Under the pieces are notes generated by a model. The model saw only the letters and a list, made by a program, of their open reading frames with translations, ran no database searches and was not told the DNA's origin. Positions 1 through 5,206 of a DNA stretch of 6,844 bases are shown piece by piece. The DNA is taken from assembly GCA_937871685.1 (NCBI GenBank), contig CALMOL010000127.1, forward strand, positions 1 through 6,844. Direction: 5' to 3'. A program made the translations under genes and the position numbers. Numbering within the stretch: position 1 is the stretch's first letter; each line of letters starts with the position of its first letter. The stretch is from an uncultured Verrucomicrobiota bacterium. Lineage in GTDB: Bacteria > Verrucomicrobiota > Verrucomicrobiia > Chthoniobacterales > SZAS-18.

Positions 1-350
1 GGCGTCGGTGTGACGGTGGGAGGAGGGGTTGCGGTCGGGCTGGGCGTTGGGGTAGGCGTCGGCGATGGAGTGGCGGTGGGCAGCGGCGTTGCCGTCGGAC
101 TCGGAGTCGGCGTGGGCGTAGGGGTTGGCGTCGCGGTCGCAGTGGGCGTTGGCGTGGAAGTCGGCGTCGCCGTGGCGGTAGGAAGGGGCGTTGCCGTTGG
201 CGTCGCGGTCGGCAGCGGTGTAGGCGTAGGCGTCCTTGTCGGCGTGGCCGTCGGCACCGGAGTGTTCGTTGGTGTGGGCGTGGCGAGAGGAGTCGGCGTG
301 CGCGTAGGAGTTGGCGTGGCCGTGGGGCTTGGCGTCGGAGGAGGCGAGGT
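1..350 (-). repeat. Low-complexity Pro-Thr coding repeat (linker)
   Basis: On the minus strand this stretch encodes strictly alternating Pro and Thr, with Ala, Ser, Leu, Val, Arg or Asn in some positions (for example PTPSPTATPTP and PTATPTATPLPTA). On the plus strand it reads as a GGCGT-type short repeat that would encode Gly-Val. The third codon positions vary freely (Pro as CCG, CCC, CCA and CCT; Thr as ACG, ACC, ACA and ACT) while the Pro-Thr pattern is kept. This supports the minus strand as coding, with selection on the protein rather than a simple DNA satellite. Such linkers are typically extended, protease-resistant and possibly O-glycosylated spacers between exported domains. Confidence 0.85.
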
Positions 351-1286
351 GCCACCGCCGCACTGGAGCAGACCACCGGCATTCACCGTGAGGGCGTCGG
401 CCGTCACCGTGCCAACCACGAGGCCATTGACCATCACGGTGTCAGCGGGGGCGTTGACCGCGCCGTAGATTACGCCGCCGGAGTTCACGGTGACGCCGCC
501 TTGGACCACGTTGAGCGTGACCCACGCCGGATTGGCCGAGTTGCCCACGTAGGCGCCGGAGTTCACGATCGAAATGGTCTTCACGTTGATGACCACGGGG
601 CCGACCACCTTCAGGACAGCCGACGAGTTCAGCGTGAGGCCTTGCAGGTTGTAGATGGCGGGCGTCGTCGCGCCGGCCACGCCGAAGACGAAGCCCTTCC
701 CGGCCGCGGTGCTCGCGATGAACGCGCCGTAGGTGCCCGCCGGCACGGCCACGTCGCCCGCGTTGGCGTTGAGCGTCAGGTTGCGCAGCGCGCTCCAGGC
801 GCCGGGCGAGTCGCCGGGCTGGTTGAGCGTCACGTCGCGGGTGCCGCTCGGCGTGGGCGGGCCGGAAAGCGCGGGCAGCGTGCCCGCGTCGGTGCGCGTG
901 ACCAAGCCACCGAGCTGCGAGCCCTGGTTGATGGTAAAGCCCCACCCGCTGGGACTGGTGCTGCCGGACCCAGCCGTCGTGCCGCCGAAGCTCGGCGAGC
1001 CATTCAACGTGACGTTCGGCGTGCCAGGCACCAGCCAGCTTCCCGTGACGACGGCGCCGGAGTTGAGGCTGACGTTCTCGCCGAGAAACTGCCGCACGGA
1101 GCCTTCGACGCGCCCGTTGACGCTCGGCGCGTGACGCACGGTCGCGCCCGCGGTGCCCTGCGCGTCGGCGCTTCCGACGGCACCCAAAACCGCCAAACTG
1201 ACGACTGCGGCCAAGCGCCCCCAACCCCGCAAGAAGGAGAGTTGTTGCGCTAGAAGATACGATACATCCAGGGGTAACCGAGCCAT
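1..1286 (-). CDS. Secreted beta-rich protein with Pro/Thr linker, C-terminus outside window
   Basis: The frame stays open for 428 residues from ATG 1286 to the window edge, so the C-terminal part is missing. In-frame stops lie just upstream (at 1332 and 1344), and this is the first ATG after them. Residues 1-23 carry several Arg. Residues about 24-42 form a hydrophobic segment ending in Ala-Asp-Ala before Gln-Gly, which looks like a Sec signal peptide with a signal peptidase I site. Residues about 43-308 are rich in Asn, Gly, Val, Thr and Ser with recurring short strands such as VTLNG, LTLNAN, LTLNSS, VTVNSGG and LTVNAGG, as in surface beta-helix or autotransporter-like passenger proteins. 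After a lone Cys309, a Pro/Thr/Ala/Ser linker runs from about residue 315 to the edge. I infer an exported surface or matrix protein whose linker leads to an unseen C-terminal domain. No catalytic motif is visible. A TTG at codon 19 is a less likely alternative start. Confidence 0.8.
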   Translation of the reverse strand, partial: MARLPLDVSYLLAQQLSFLRGWGRLAAVVSLAVLGAVGSADAQGTAGATVRHAPSVNGRVEGSVRQFLGENVSLNSGAVVTGSWLVPGTPNVTLNGSPSFGGTTAGSGSTSPSGWGFTINQGSQLGGLVTRTDAGTLPALSGPPTPSGTRDVTLNQPGDSPGAWSALRNLTLNANAGDVAVPAGTYGAFIASTAAGKGFVFGVAGATTPAIYNLQGLTLNSSAVLKVVGPVVINVKTISIVNSGAYVGNSANPAWVTLNVVQGGVTVNSGGVIYGAVNAPADTVMVNGLVVGTVTADALTVNAGGLLQCGGGTSPPPTPSPTATPTPTRTPTPLATPTPTNTPVPTATPTRTPTPTPLPTATPTATPLPTATATPTSTPTPTATATPTPTPTPTPSPTATPLPTATPSPTPTPTPSPTATPPPTVTPT

Positions 1287-1295
1287 GCGGGCGCG

Positions 1296-1323
1296 GTTAT
1301 ATCTGGGCCGTATGACAAAGCAA
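1296..1323 (-). promoter_or_regulatory. Candidate sigma70-type promoter of the secreted-protein gene
   Basis: Read on the minus strand, TTGCTT (1318-1323) and TATAAC (1296-1301) are separated by 16 bp in a locally AT-rich stretch, close to the TTGACA/TATAAT consensus. Transcription starting about 7 bases past the -10 box would begin only a few bases before ATG 1286, so the mRNA would be nearly leaderless. This agrees with the lack of any Shine-Dalgarno sequence before that ATG. It is a consensus match only. Confidence 0.4.
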
Positions 1324-1673
1324 AATAATTTTCATAAAATTTCTTACAGCCATGCTCCTCCCCTGCATCGGGATAGCCTTTCCATCGTGGCGCGGGCCAT
1401 CGCACTTGGACCATGTATCCACTCGGCGTGATGCCCAGGCCTGATCCGCTGCCAGCGCGCGGAGATCTTCCGCCTCGTAGTGAGCGGCGTAGTGACCCCA
1501 TCAGCGTGGTGCGAGCGGAGATTTACGACTTGGATTGAGCGTTGACGGCAGCCGCTTCGATCAGGGCCGCGCGCGGGGACCGCGCCGTCCACCTATCCGC
1601 TCCGCCGTCCAACATCATTCTTGCCGGTGGCTCAAAGCGTGATGGCGAAGCCCAGAGCCCCGCGAGGCACGCG
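1324..1673. other. Intergenic region without a supported gene
   Basis: About 350 bases between the promoter of the secreted-protein gene and the terminator of the gene upstream of it. Open frames exist on both strands but none has a ribosome binding site, recognisable motif or convincing composition. A minus-strand frame (1250-1501) whose end is rich in Trp and Tyr would overlap the start of the secreted-protein gene and was not accepted. I see no RNA gene, repeat or mobile-element end here. Confidence 0.5.
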
Positions 1674-1711
1674 CAAACAAGAGCGGGCACTCCCTTTCGG
1701 AAGCGCCCGCT
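1674..1711 (-). terminator. Intrinsic terminator of the 209-residue protein gene
   Basis: On the minus strand the arm AGCGGGCGCTTCC (1699-1711) pairs with GGGAGTGCCCGCT (1682-1694) as a 13-bp stem with two wobble pairs and a GAAA tetraloop. It is followed by the T-rich tail CTTGTTTG. It lies about 25 bases past the stop codon at 1736. Stem, GNRA loop and T-rich tail together make a typical rho-independent terminator, which separates this gene from the secreted-protein gene downstream. Confidence 0.8.
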
Positions 1712-1735
1712 GGGTTGCGACGGTGGCTTGTCGGC

Positions 1736-2365
1736 TCAAGCCGCGCGGGCCACTGGAGCTGCCGCATTCATCGGCATGATCACGGCTGCGGCAGGCGTCG
1801 GCGCACCGTTGCTCCCGCCAAGCGGCTGCGCGGCCGCCAGCGCGTCCTGGGCGGCCTTGAGCGCCCGCTTGGCCGCGCGCGTCTGCCGGCCCCGGTTCGA
1901 GCGCGCCTCGATGTGCGCGCGCATCGCGTCAAAGGCCGGGTTGTTCGCCACCTGCAAGCCGCCGCGCACCAAGATGCGGTAAGCTCCCAGCGCGGCCGCG
2001 TAGCAGTCGGCTTGGAGACCGTCGATGGTGTCTTCGATGTCCTGGGCCAACTTTTGGATGGCCGGCAGGCGCTCCAGGAGTTCCTGGCTGGTCTGCCAGT
2101 CGCGCAGCGTGTCGGCCGGCTTGAGCAGGTCTGGCACAAGGCCGGGCTGAGCCAGGAGCAGCGTGGCGTATTCGGCCGCAAAGGCCGCGTTGGCCACGCC
2201 CACGCGCAGCAGGTTGCGCCGCTCCGCCTCGCCCAAGGGCTGTAGGAGGGGAGCAAGCTCGGTCTGGAGCGATTGGGCCGCGACGTCGACGGCGTGCCAC
2301 TTCTCGGTGGTCACGTTGATGGGCGCGTGGCTGGTGCGCGCGATGGTCTTGGGGTTCTTCTTCAT
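1736..2365 (-). CDS. Uncharacterised helical protein, 209 residues
   Basis: ATG 2365 is preceded, four bases away, by the purine run AAAGGAAAG, a good ribosome binding site that fixes this start. The protein has no signal peptide or membrane segment. Residues about 30-160 look all-helical: a segment with LGEAERRNLLRVG (44-56), one with LVPDLLKPADTLRDWQ (77-92), a leucine-rich helix (about 95-118), then LQADCYAAALGAYRILVRG (117-135). Residues 154-170 are Arg/Lys-rich. The tail (180-209) is Ala/Pro-rich and probably disordered. From memory the order (SPEER-like turn, PDLLPxxLxxxE, then a helix rich in Ala and Tyr) resembles an uncharacterised soluble bacterial family, but I cannot name a domain. 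The gene seems monocistronic, with a long leader carrying the duplicated hairpin module and its own terminator. An in-frame GTG at 2476 could give a 246-residue form. Confidence 0.85.
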   Translation of the reverse strand: MKKNPKTIARTSHAPINVTTEKWHAVDVAAQSLQTELAPLLQPLGEAERRNLLRVGVANAAFAAEYATLLLAQPGLVPDLLKPADTLRDWQTSQELLERLPAIQKLAQDIEDTIDGLQADCYAAALGAYRILVRGGLQVANNPAFDAMRAHIEARSNRGRQTRAAKRALKAAQDALAAAQPLGGSNGAPTPAAAVIMPMNAAAPVARAA

Positions 2366-2369
2366 AGGA

Positions 2370-2378
2370 CTTTCCTTT
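2370..2378 (-). promoter_or_regulatory. Ribosome binding site of the 209-residue protein
   Basis: AAAGGAAAG on the minus strand, four bases before ATG 2365. It is the clearest Shine-Dalgarno sequence before any of the larger genes here. It decides for ATG 2365 over the in-frame upstream candidates (GTG 2476 and a more distant ATG at 2689). Confidence 0.7.
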
Positions 2379-2485
2379 CTATTCTGACGGCCCGCGGTAA
2401 CTGGCGTGGTAGTGGTTCCCGGGAAGCAGCGCCGCGGGGCCGCTGACTGCTGGGAAGCGCCGCCTTTCGTTGGCACGTGGGAAGT

Positions 2486-2528
2486 CTCCTCAGGCCGGAT
2501 ACCGAGAGCTGTCCTAGTTGAGATTTTA
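2486..2528 (-). promoter_or_regulatory. Leader/promoter module, copy 1
   Basis: Read on the minus strand: a -10-like TAAAAT (2523-2528), ten bases, the 11-mer ACAGCTCTCGG (2502-2512), then GGCCTGAGGAG. CTC-TCGG can pair with CTGA-G-GAG as a short stem with one bulged G, placing the purine-rich GAGGAG in the 3' arm. The module lies about 120-160 bases upstream of ATG 2365, so it probably forms the 5' end of that gene's long mRNA leader. No convincing -35 box is visible; an A-tract lies upstream instead. The 11-mer and the ten-base spacing recur exactly in copy 2 at 3467-3510. A shared promoter with a 5' structured leader is my inference. Confidence 0.5.
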
Positions 2529-2777
2529 TCGGAACTTTTTTCGCCTTTTTTGACCAGGCCCATCGCGCCTCGGAACGACCACCTTGATGCCGAACCTTCT
2601 CCCTCGAAGGACCGGACGCGAACTTTCCCTCCCCACCCCGACGCCATTCGACTCGTTCCGGCAAGCGACCCCGGCCGTGCGACAATCATTCTCCTCCTCC
2701 CGGTCTAAAGGTGGTGCTCCCCAGAAGCAATGCGCCCACGGAAGGCCGTCCCACCGCCCGCGCAGACTTGGGGCGAC
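2529..2777. other. Non-coding spacer before the heptad repeat array
   Basis: It contains A/T homopolymer tracts (T6 at 2536-2541 and 2546-2551) just upstream of leader copy 1, then ordinary GC-rich sequence. Overlapping open frames are present on both strands but none has a ribosome binding site or recognisable content. No gene is supported. Confidence 0.45.
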
Positions 2778-3008
2778 TCTTCGGTCACTTGGCACAAGTC
2801 ATCGCTCACTTCGGGCAAGTCATCGATGACTTCACATGACTCTCCGGTCACTTCGGCGAAGTCATCGACCACTTGGCGCGACTCATCGATCACTTCGGCG
2901 AAGTCATCGCTCACTTGGCGTCACTCTCCGGTCACTTCAGCCAAGTCATCGCTCACTTCGCGCGACTCATCGTTCACTTGGCCGAAGTCTCGCGGCACTT
3001 GCCGTCGT
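2778..3008. repeat. 21-bp tandem repeat array encoding heptads on both strands
   Basis: Eleven contiguous 21-bp units without length change. Most start TCATCG (four start TCTTCGG, TCTCCGG or TCTCGCG). All eleven have ACTT at unit positions 10-13. From the second unit on, the unit ends alternate between AAG and GAC or CAC. Many units contain the near-palindrome CTTCGGCGAAG, so the array nearly equals its own reverse complement. One plus frame reads HFGEVIA-like heptads, with hydrophobic residues spaced as in a coiled coil; the minus strand reads DDFAEVI-like heptads. The plus frame has TGA at 2836-2838 and the minus frame has TGA near 2920. A second plus frame (ATG 2730 to stop 3338, 202 residues, SSLTSAK-like heptads) is uninterrupted but lacks a ribosome binding site. 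I call it a minisatellite, possibly a decayed or unrecognised coiled-coil gene. Confidence 0.85.
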
Positions 3009-3218
3009 CCTGTGAAGAGTGCGCGCCACCCTTCGCTGGATCTCGGCAAGTCATCGCTGAGTCCATCTCGTCCTTCGCCGGATGGCCGGAAGTGTCCGCT
3101 GACTTCGCCCAAGCCTCCGAAGGATGGGCCAGACTCAGCGCAGGATCACCTCGATCCTGCGCAGGATGCTGCTGGCTCATTAATGAGTCGCGCGAAGCCG
3201 GTGAAGGATCCCAAGTAT
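3009..3218. repeat. Decayed continuation of the 21-bp array
   Basis: Recognisable units reappear exactly in register with the core array: TCATCGCTGAGTCC at 3051, TGTCCGCTGACTTCGCCCAAG at 3093-3113 (one unit), and TCATTAATGAGTCGCGCGAAG-like sequence at 3177-3197. Their offsets from 2778 are whole multiples of 21 (13, 15 and 19 units). The units between have lost most identity but not length. It contains the perfect hairpin at 3138-3162. Confidence 0.6.
3138..3162. repeat. Perfect 10-bp inverted repeat
   Basis: GCGCAGGATC (3138-3147), loop ACCTC, GATCCTGCGC (3153-3162): ten uninterrupted G/C-rich pairs with a five-base loop. There is no T-tract on either side, so it is not a typical intrinsic terminator. 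It sits inside the decayed part of the 21-bp array, where repeat units have drifted into a much stronger stem than in the core array. Confidence 0.8.
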
Positions 3219-3466
3219 CCTTCGCACGACACCGACGAGCGCAGGGTTCCAGCGCCGCGTTCAGGGCAGTTGTGGCGGTGTCGGCGAAGTGCCACCGCTC
3301 GGTGGCTGGCACGACCGCGAGACGTGCCGAATAGATGAGGCTTTTAGGAAGATTTCAGGGCGTCTTACGCTGCCGCGGCGGGTGCGTTTCGCGATCGCTC
3401 CAGGAGGACGGCGCGAGGGCCTTTTTTCTTCTGTAGAAACGACTTTTTGGTCGTGACACGGCAACC

Positions 3467-3510
3467 CTCCTTCGGGCATCATTCCGAGAGCTGTTCTCAT
3501 CGGCATTTTC
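3467..3510 (-). promoter_or_regulatory. Leader/promoter module, copy 2
   Basis: On the minus strand: GAAAAT (3505-3510), ten bases, ACAGCTCTCGG (3484-3494), then GCCCGAAGGAGG. CTC-TCGG pairs with CCGA-AG-GAG; the inner pairs are Watson-Crick where copy 1 has a G-U pair. Over 36 ungapped positions the copies share 25. The purine run AAGGAGG (3466-3472) lies six bases before GTG 3459, which opens a 34-codon basic ORF (3355-3459) that I do not otherwise support. The module points away from the WYL gene, whose ATG is only 15 bases beyond its outer edge, so it could also act as an operator for that gene. Just downstream on the minus strand is a small hairpin, ACGAC-TTTTTG-GTCGT on the plus strand (3439-3454). 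Confidence 0.5.
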
Positions 3511-3524
3511 TCTCAAAAAATCTC

Positions 3525-4733
3525 ATGCCTCCCACCGCTCCTTCCCCCGTCTCTCCGATTACCTCCGCGCGCCCGGCCGCCACCTCCCAGCGCGCCAACG
3601 CGCATACCTCCGAATCCTCTCTTCTTGCCTCGCCGCCGGCCTCTCGCAGGGGCGATTTGGTCGATCCCAACGATGCCGCTTCCGATCCTGCTCCCACGCG
3701 CAGGCGCGGCCGTGGTCAAGGCAACCCTGCGCCGCCCGCGGCGGTGCCCGCCGTCCTGACGCGCGCCATCCTGTGGCGCCTGTGGACCATCCACACCATC
3801 CTCAGCGAGCGCCAATCCCGGCTGACCTCGGCCGATCAGCTCGCCAAGGACCTGGGCACCTGCCCGCGCAGCGTGCGCCGCGACATCGCCACCATGCAGC
3901 ACTCGCTGCGCCTGCCCATCGAGACGCGCGAGGGCCACGGCGGCGGCTACCGCTACGCGCGCCGCCACGTCGCCTTCGCCGCGGCGCCGGCCTCCGCCAG
4001 CGAGCTGCTGGCTGTGGCCGTGGCTGCGCAAATGGTGCGCGCCTATGCGGGAACGCGCTTGGAAGAAGACGTGCGCGGCGCGTTGCGGCGGCTGCGCCTG
4101 GACGTGCGCGCCGAGCGCGCGCTAGACCTCGACGCCCTGGGCGAGGTGCTTTCCTTCCGCGGCACCGGCTTCGACCGGCTGACGGACCTGGACCTTTTCC
4201 AGAAGGTGACGATAGCCGCCCTGAACCGGGAAGAGCTGAGCTTCTCCTACCTCGGCGGGGAGGACGACCGCGCGCGGGAGCGCACCGCGCGACCGCTCCA
4301 CGTCTATTCCGAGGAAAACGCCTGGTATGTGCTCTCCCGCGACGTGCCCACCGGGGAGATCCGCCGCTTCAACCTCGGTCGCATGCGAAAGGTGCGCGCC
4401 ACCGGCCGGCGCTTCGTGCGCCCGCGCCAGGACGAGCAGGCGGTGGCGGACCTCGATGACGCCCTCGGCGCCTTCGGCGGCGGCAAGCCCATCCGCGTGG
4501 TGCTGCGCTTCCGGGGCCGGCCGGCCCGCGCCGTGCGGGAGCGCCACTGGCACCACAGCCAGAAGGTGCGCGTCATCGGCCCCAAGGAGACGGAGCTGAA
4601 GCTGCGCGTCCCGGAGACGCCCGGCCTGCTTTATTTCGCGCTGCGCTGGGGCCAGGACGTGCGCGTCTTGGAGCCGGCCAGCCTGCGCGAGGCAGTGCTG
4701 GCCAACGCCCGCACCGTCCTGGCGCAGGGCTGA
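3525..4733 (+). CDS. WYL-domain transcriptional regulator
   Basis: 402 residues from ATG 3525; no Shine-Dalgarno sequence is seen. An in-frame TTG at 3447 would add 26 unlikely residues. Residues 1-75 are a Pro/Ala/Ser/Arg-rich, probably disordered tail. Residues about 80-145 are a DeoR/HTH_11-type winged helix: LTSADQLAKDLGTCPRSVRR (100-119) is the helix-turn-helix with recognition helix SVRRDIATM, and GHGGGYRYA (138-146) is the wing. Residues about 224-298 are the WYL domain (LSFSY, RPLHVY, AWYVLSRD and RFNLGRMRKV, where family ligand-binding Arg and Tyr usually sit). Residues about 323-398 are the C-terminal WCX region ending in LREAVLANARTVL. WYL regulators sense ligands, in some cases nucleic acid, and often control DNA-damage or phage-defence genes. 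No defence operon is visible, so its target is unknown. The minus-strand leader copy 2 lies immediately upstream. Confidence 0.93.
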   Translation: MPPTAPSPVSPITSARPAATSQRANAHTSESSLLASPPASRRGDLVDPNDAASDPAPTRRRGRGQGNPAPPAAVPAVLTRAILWRLWTIHTILSERQSRLTSADQLAKDLGTCPRSVRRDIATMQHSLRLPIETREGHGGGYRYARRHVAFAAAPASASELLAVAVAAQMVRAYAGTRLEEDVRGALRRLRLDVRAERALDLDALGEVLSFRGTGFDRLTDLDLFQKVTIAALNREELSFSYLGGEDDRARERTARPLHVYSEENAWYVLSRDVPTGEIRRFNLGRMRKVRATGRRFVRPRQDEQAVADLDDALGAFGGGKPIRVVLRFRGRPARAVRERHWHHSQKVRVIGPKETELKLRVPETPGLLYFALRWGQDVRVLEPASLREAVLANARTVLAQG

Positions 4734-4744
4734 GCGCTCGATGG

Positions 4745-4796
4745 CATCGCCACGGCGACGCTGACCCAGCAATGGGCCGAGTTCGCCGTGGCGATG
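4745..4796. repeat. Large palindrome just after the WYL gene
   Basis: CATCGCCACGGCGA (4745-4758) and TCGCCGTGGCGATG (4783-4796) are perfect 14-bp inverted arms around 24 bases. The loop holds an inner hairpin CCCA-GCAA-TGGG (4765-4776) with a GNRA tetraloop. It begins 12 bases after the WYL stop codon. With no T-tract it is not a standard intrinsic terminator. It may stabilise or end the WYL transcript, or be a REP-like repeated element; a single copy cannot distinguish these. Confidence 0.75.
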
Positions 4797-4849
4797 GCGC
4801 TTCCCAGAGACGCTAGTAGCCAGCGCATCCACGGGGACGCCACGCCGAG

Positions 4850-4893
4850 CTCCTCTTCGGCGATCATAACGTCCGGCGAGAGAGGAGGGTTGC
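4850..4893 (+). promoter_or_regulatory. Leader hairpin, possible divergent third copy
   Basis: CTCCTCT (4850-4856) pairs perfectly with AGAGGAG (4881-4887), with TCGG and CCGG facing each other inside. It is followed by GGAGGGTTGC (4884-4893), a 10-mer also found in leader copy 2 at the same place relative to its hairpin. The layout (AGCTC, TCGG, loop, purine-rich GGAG in the 3' arm) matches copies 1 and 2, but the ACAGCTCTCGG core and upstream AAAAT box are missing. It lies about 50-95 bases before ATG 4944, in the leader of the first small paralogue. Confidence 0.35.
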
Positions 4894-4943
4894 TCGCGCT
4901 CTCTGCGAGTCTGTGCTTCCTTGCGCGCGGAAGACGAACGGCG

Positions 4944-5195
4944 ATGAAGACTCAAAAGGGCGATGATCCTCTGGCGGAGTTGCGAGACTTGGCGGCCGCC
5001 GCGAGGGCCATGCAATCAACGCGCTACACCGAGGGAGATCTTAAGCAGCTCCTCGCTCGCGCGGCCATCGTGCGCGAGCAGATCCAAGACAAGGTCCGCG
5101 GTGAATCACGCGTGGCCCAGATCCCCGAGGCGTTGCTGGATGCGGTCGAGAAATATATTGTCCGCCTCCAGGCGCGGCTTGAACTGCGCCTTTGA
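4944..5195 (+). CDS. Small soluble protein, paralogue A of a tandem pair (83 residues)
   Basis: ATG 4944 starts an 83-residue protein that is charged, helical and without signal or membrane segment. The frame is open further upstream, but the residues there look unlike protein, so this ATG is preferred; only a weak GGAAG lies about 11 bases before it. Two helices are expected (about 8-22 and 27-45), then a C-terminal helix ending in YIVRLQARLELRL. It aligns end to end with the next gene: ARAM/AKAI, YTEGDLKQLL/KHEDLLDLRG, VREQIQDKVRGE/LRDRLRGKHAE and a shared LELRL ending. The genes are 11 bases apart and so probably cotranscribed. I do not recognise the family. A small structural, adaptor or antitoxin-like partner is possible but unsupported. 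Confidence 0.7.
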   Translation: MKTQKGDDPLAELRDLAAAARAMQSTRYTEGDLKQLLARAAIVREQIQDKVRGESRVAQIPEALLDAVEKYIVRLQARLELRL

Positions 5196-5206
5196 CTCCG
5201 CCGGCA

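Noticed and set aside
10..468. Plus-strand Gly-Val repeat frame
   Set aside because: It is the antisense of the Pro-Thr linker; the minus strand has a signal peptide, promoter and open frame well beyond the repeat.
442..1253. Long Arg/Ala-rich frames on both strands over the secreted-protein gene
   Set aside because: They are GC-rich shadows of the beta-rich protein frame, with compositions typical of antisense or shifted reading and no ribosome binding site.
1250..1501. Minus-strand 83-codon frame with a Trp/Tyr-rich end
   Set aside because: It would overlap the promoter and first codons of the secreted protein and has no ribosome binding site or recognisable motif.
2778..3008. CRISPR array
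   Set aside because: The 21-bp units are contiguous, with no unique spacers between them, and no cas gene is present.
2730..3338. 202-codon plus-strand frame across the heptad array
   Set aside because: It is uninterrupted but has no ribosome binding site and reads as Ser/Thr/Lys repeats followed by low-complexity residues; kept only as a possible explanation for the phase-locked array.
3400..3454. Intrinsic terminator around the T-tracts at 3421 and 3444
   Set aside because: T-rich runs are present, but there is no strong GC stem directly before them; the ACGAC/GTCGT hairpin has its T-run in the loop.
4122..5015. Long minus-strand frame opposite the WYL gene
   Set aside because: Its residues are His/Ala/Arg/Leu-rich shadow composition, while the opposite strand encodes a full WYL regulator.
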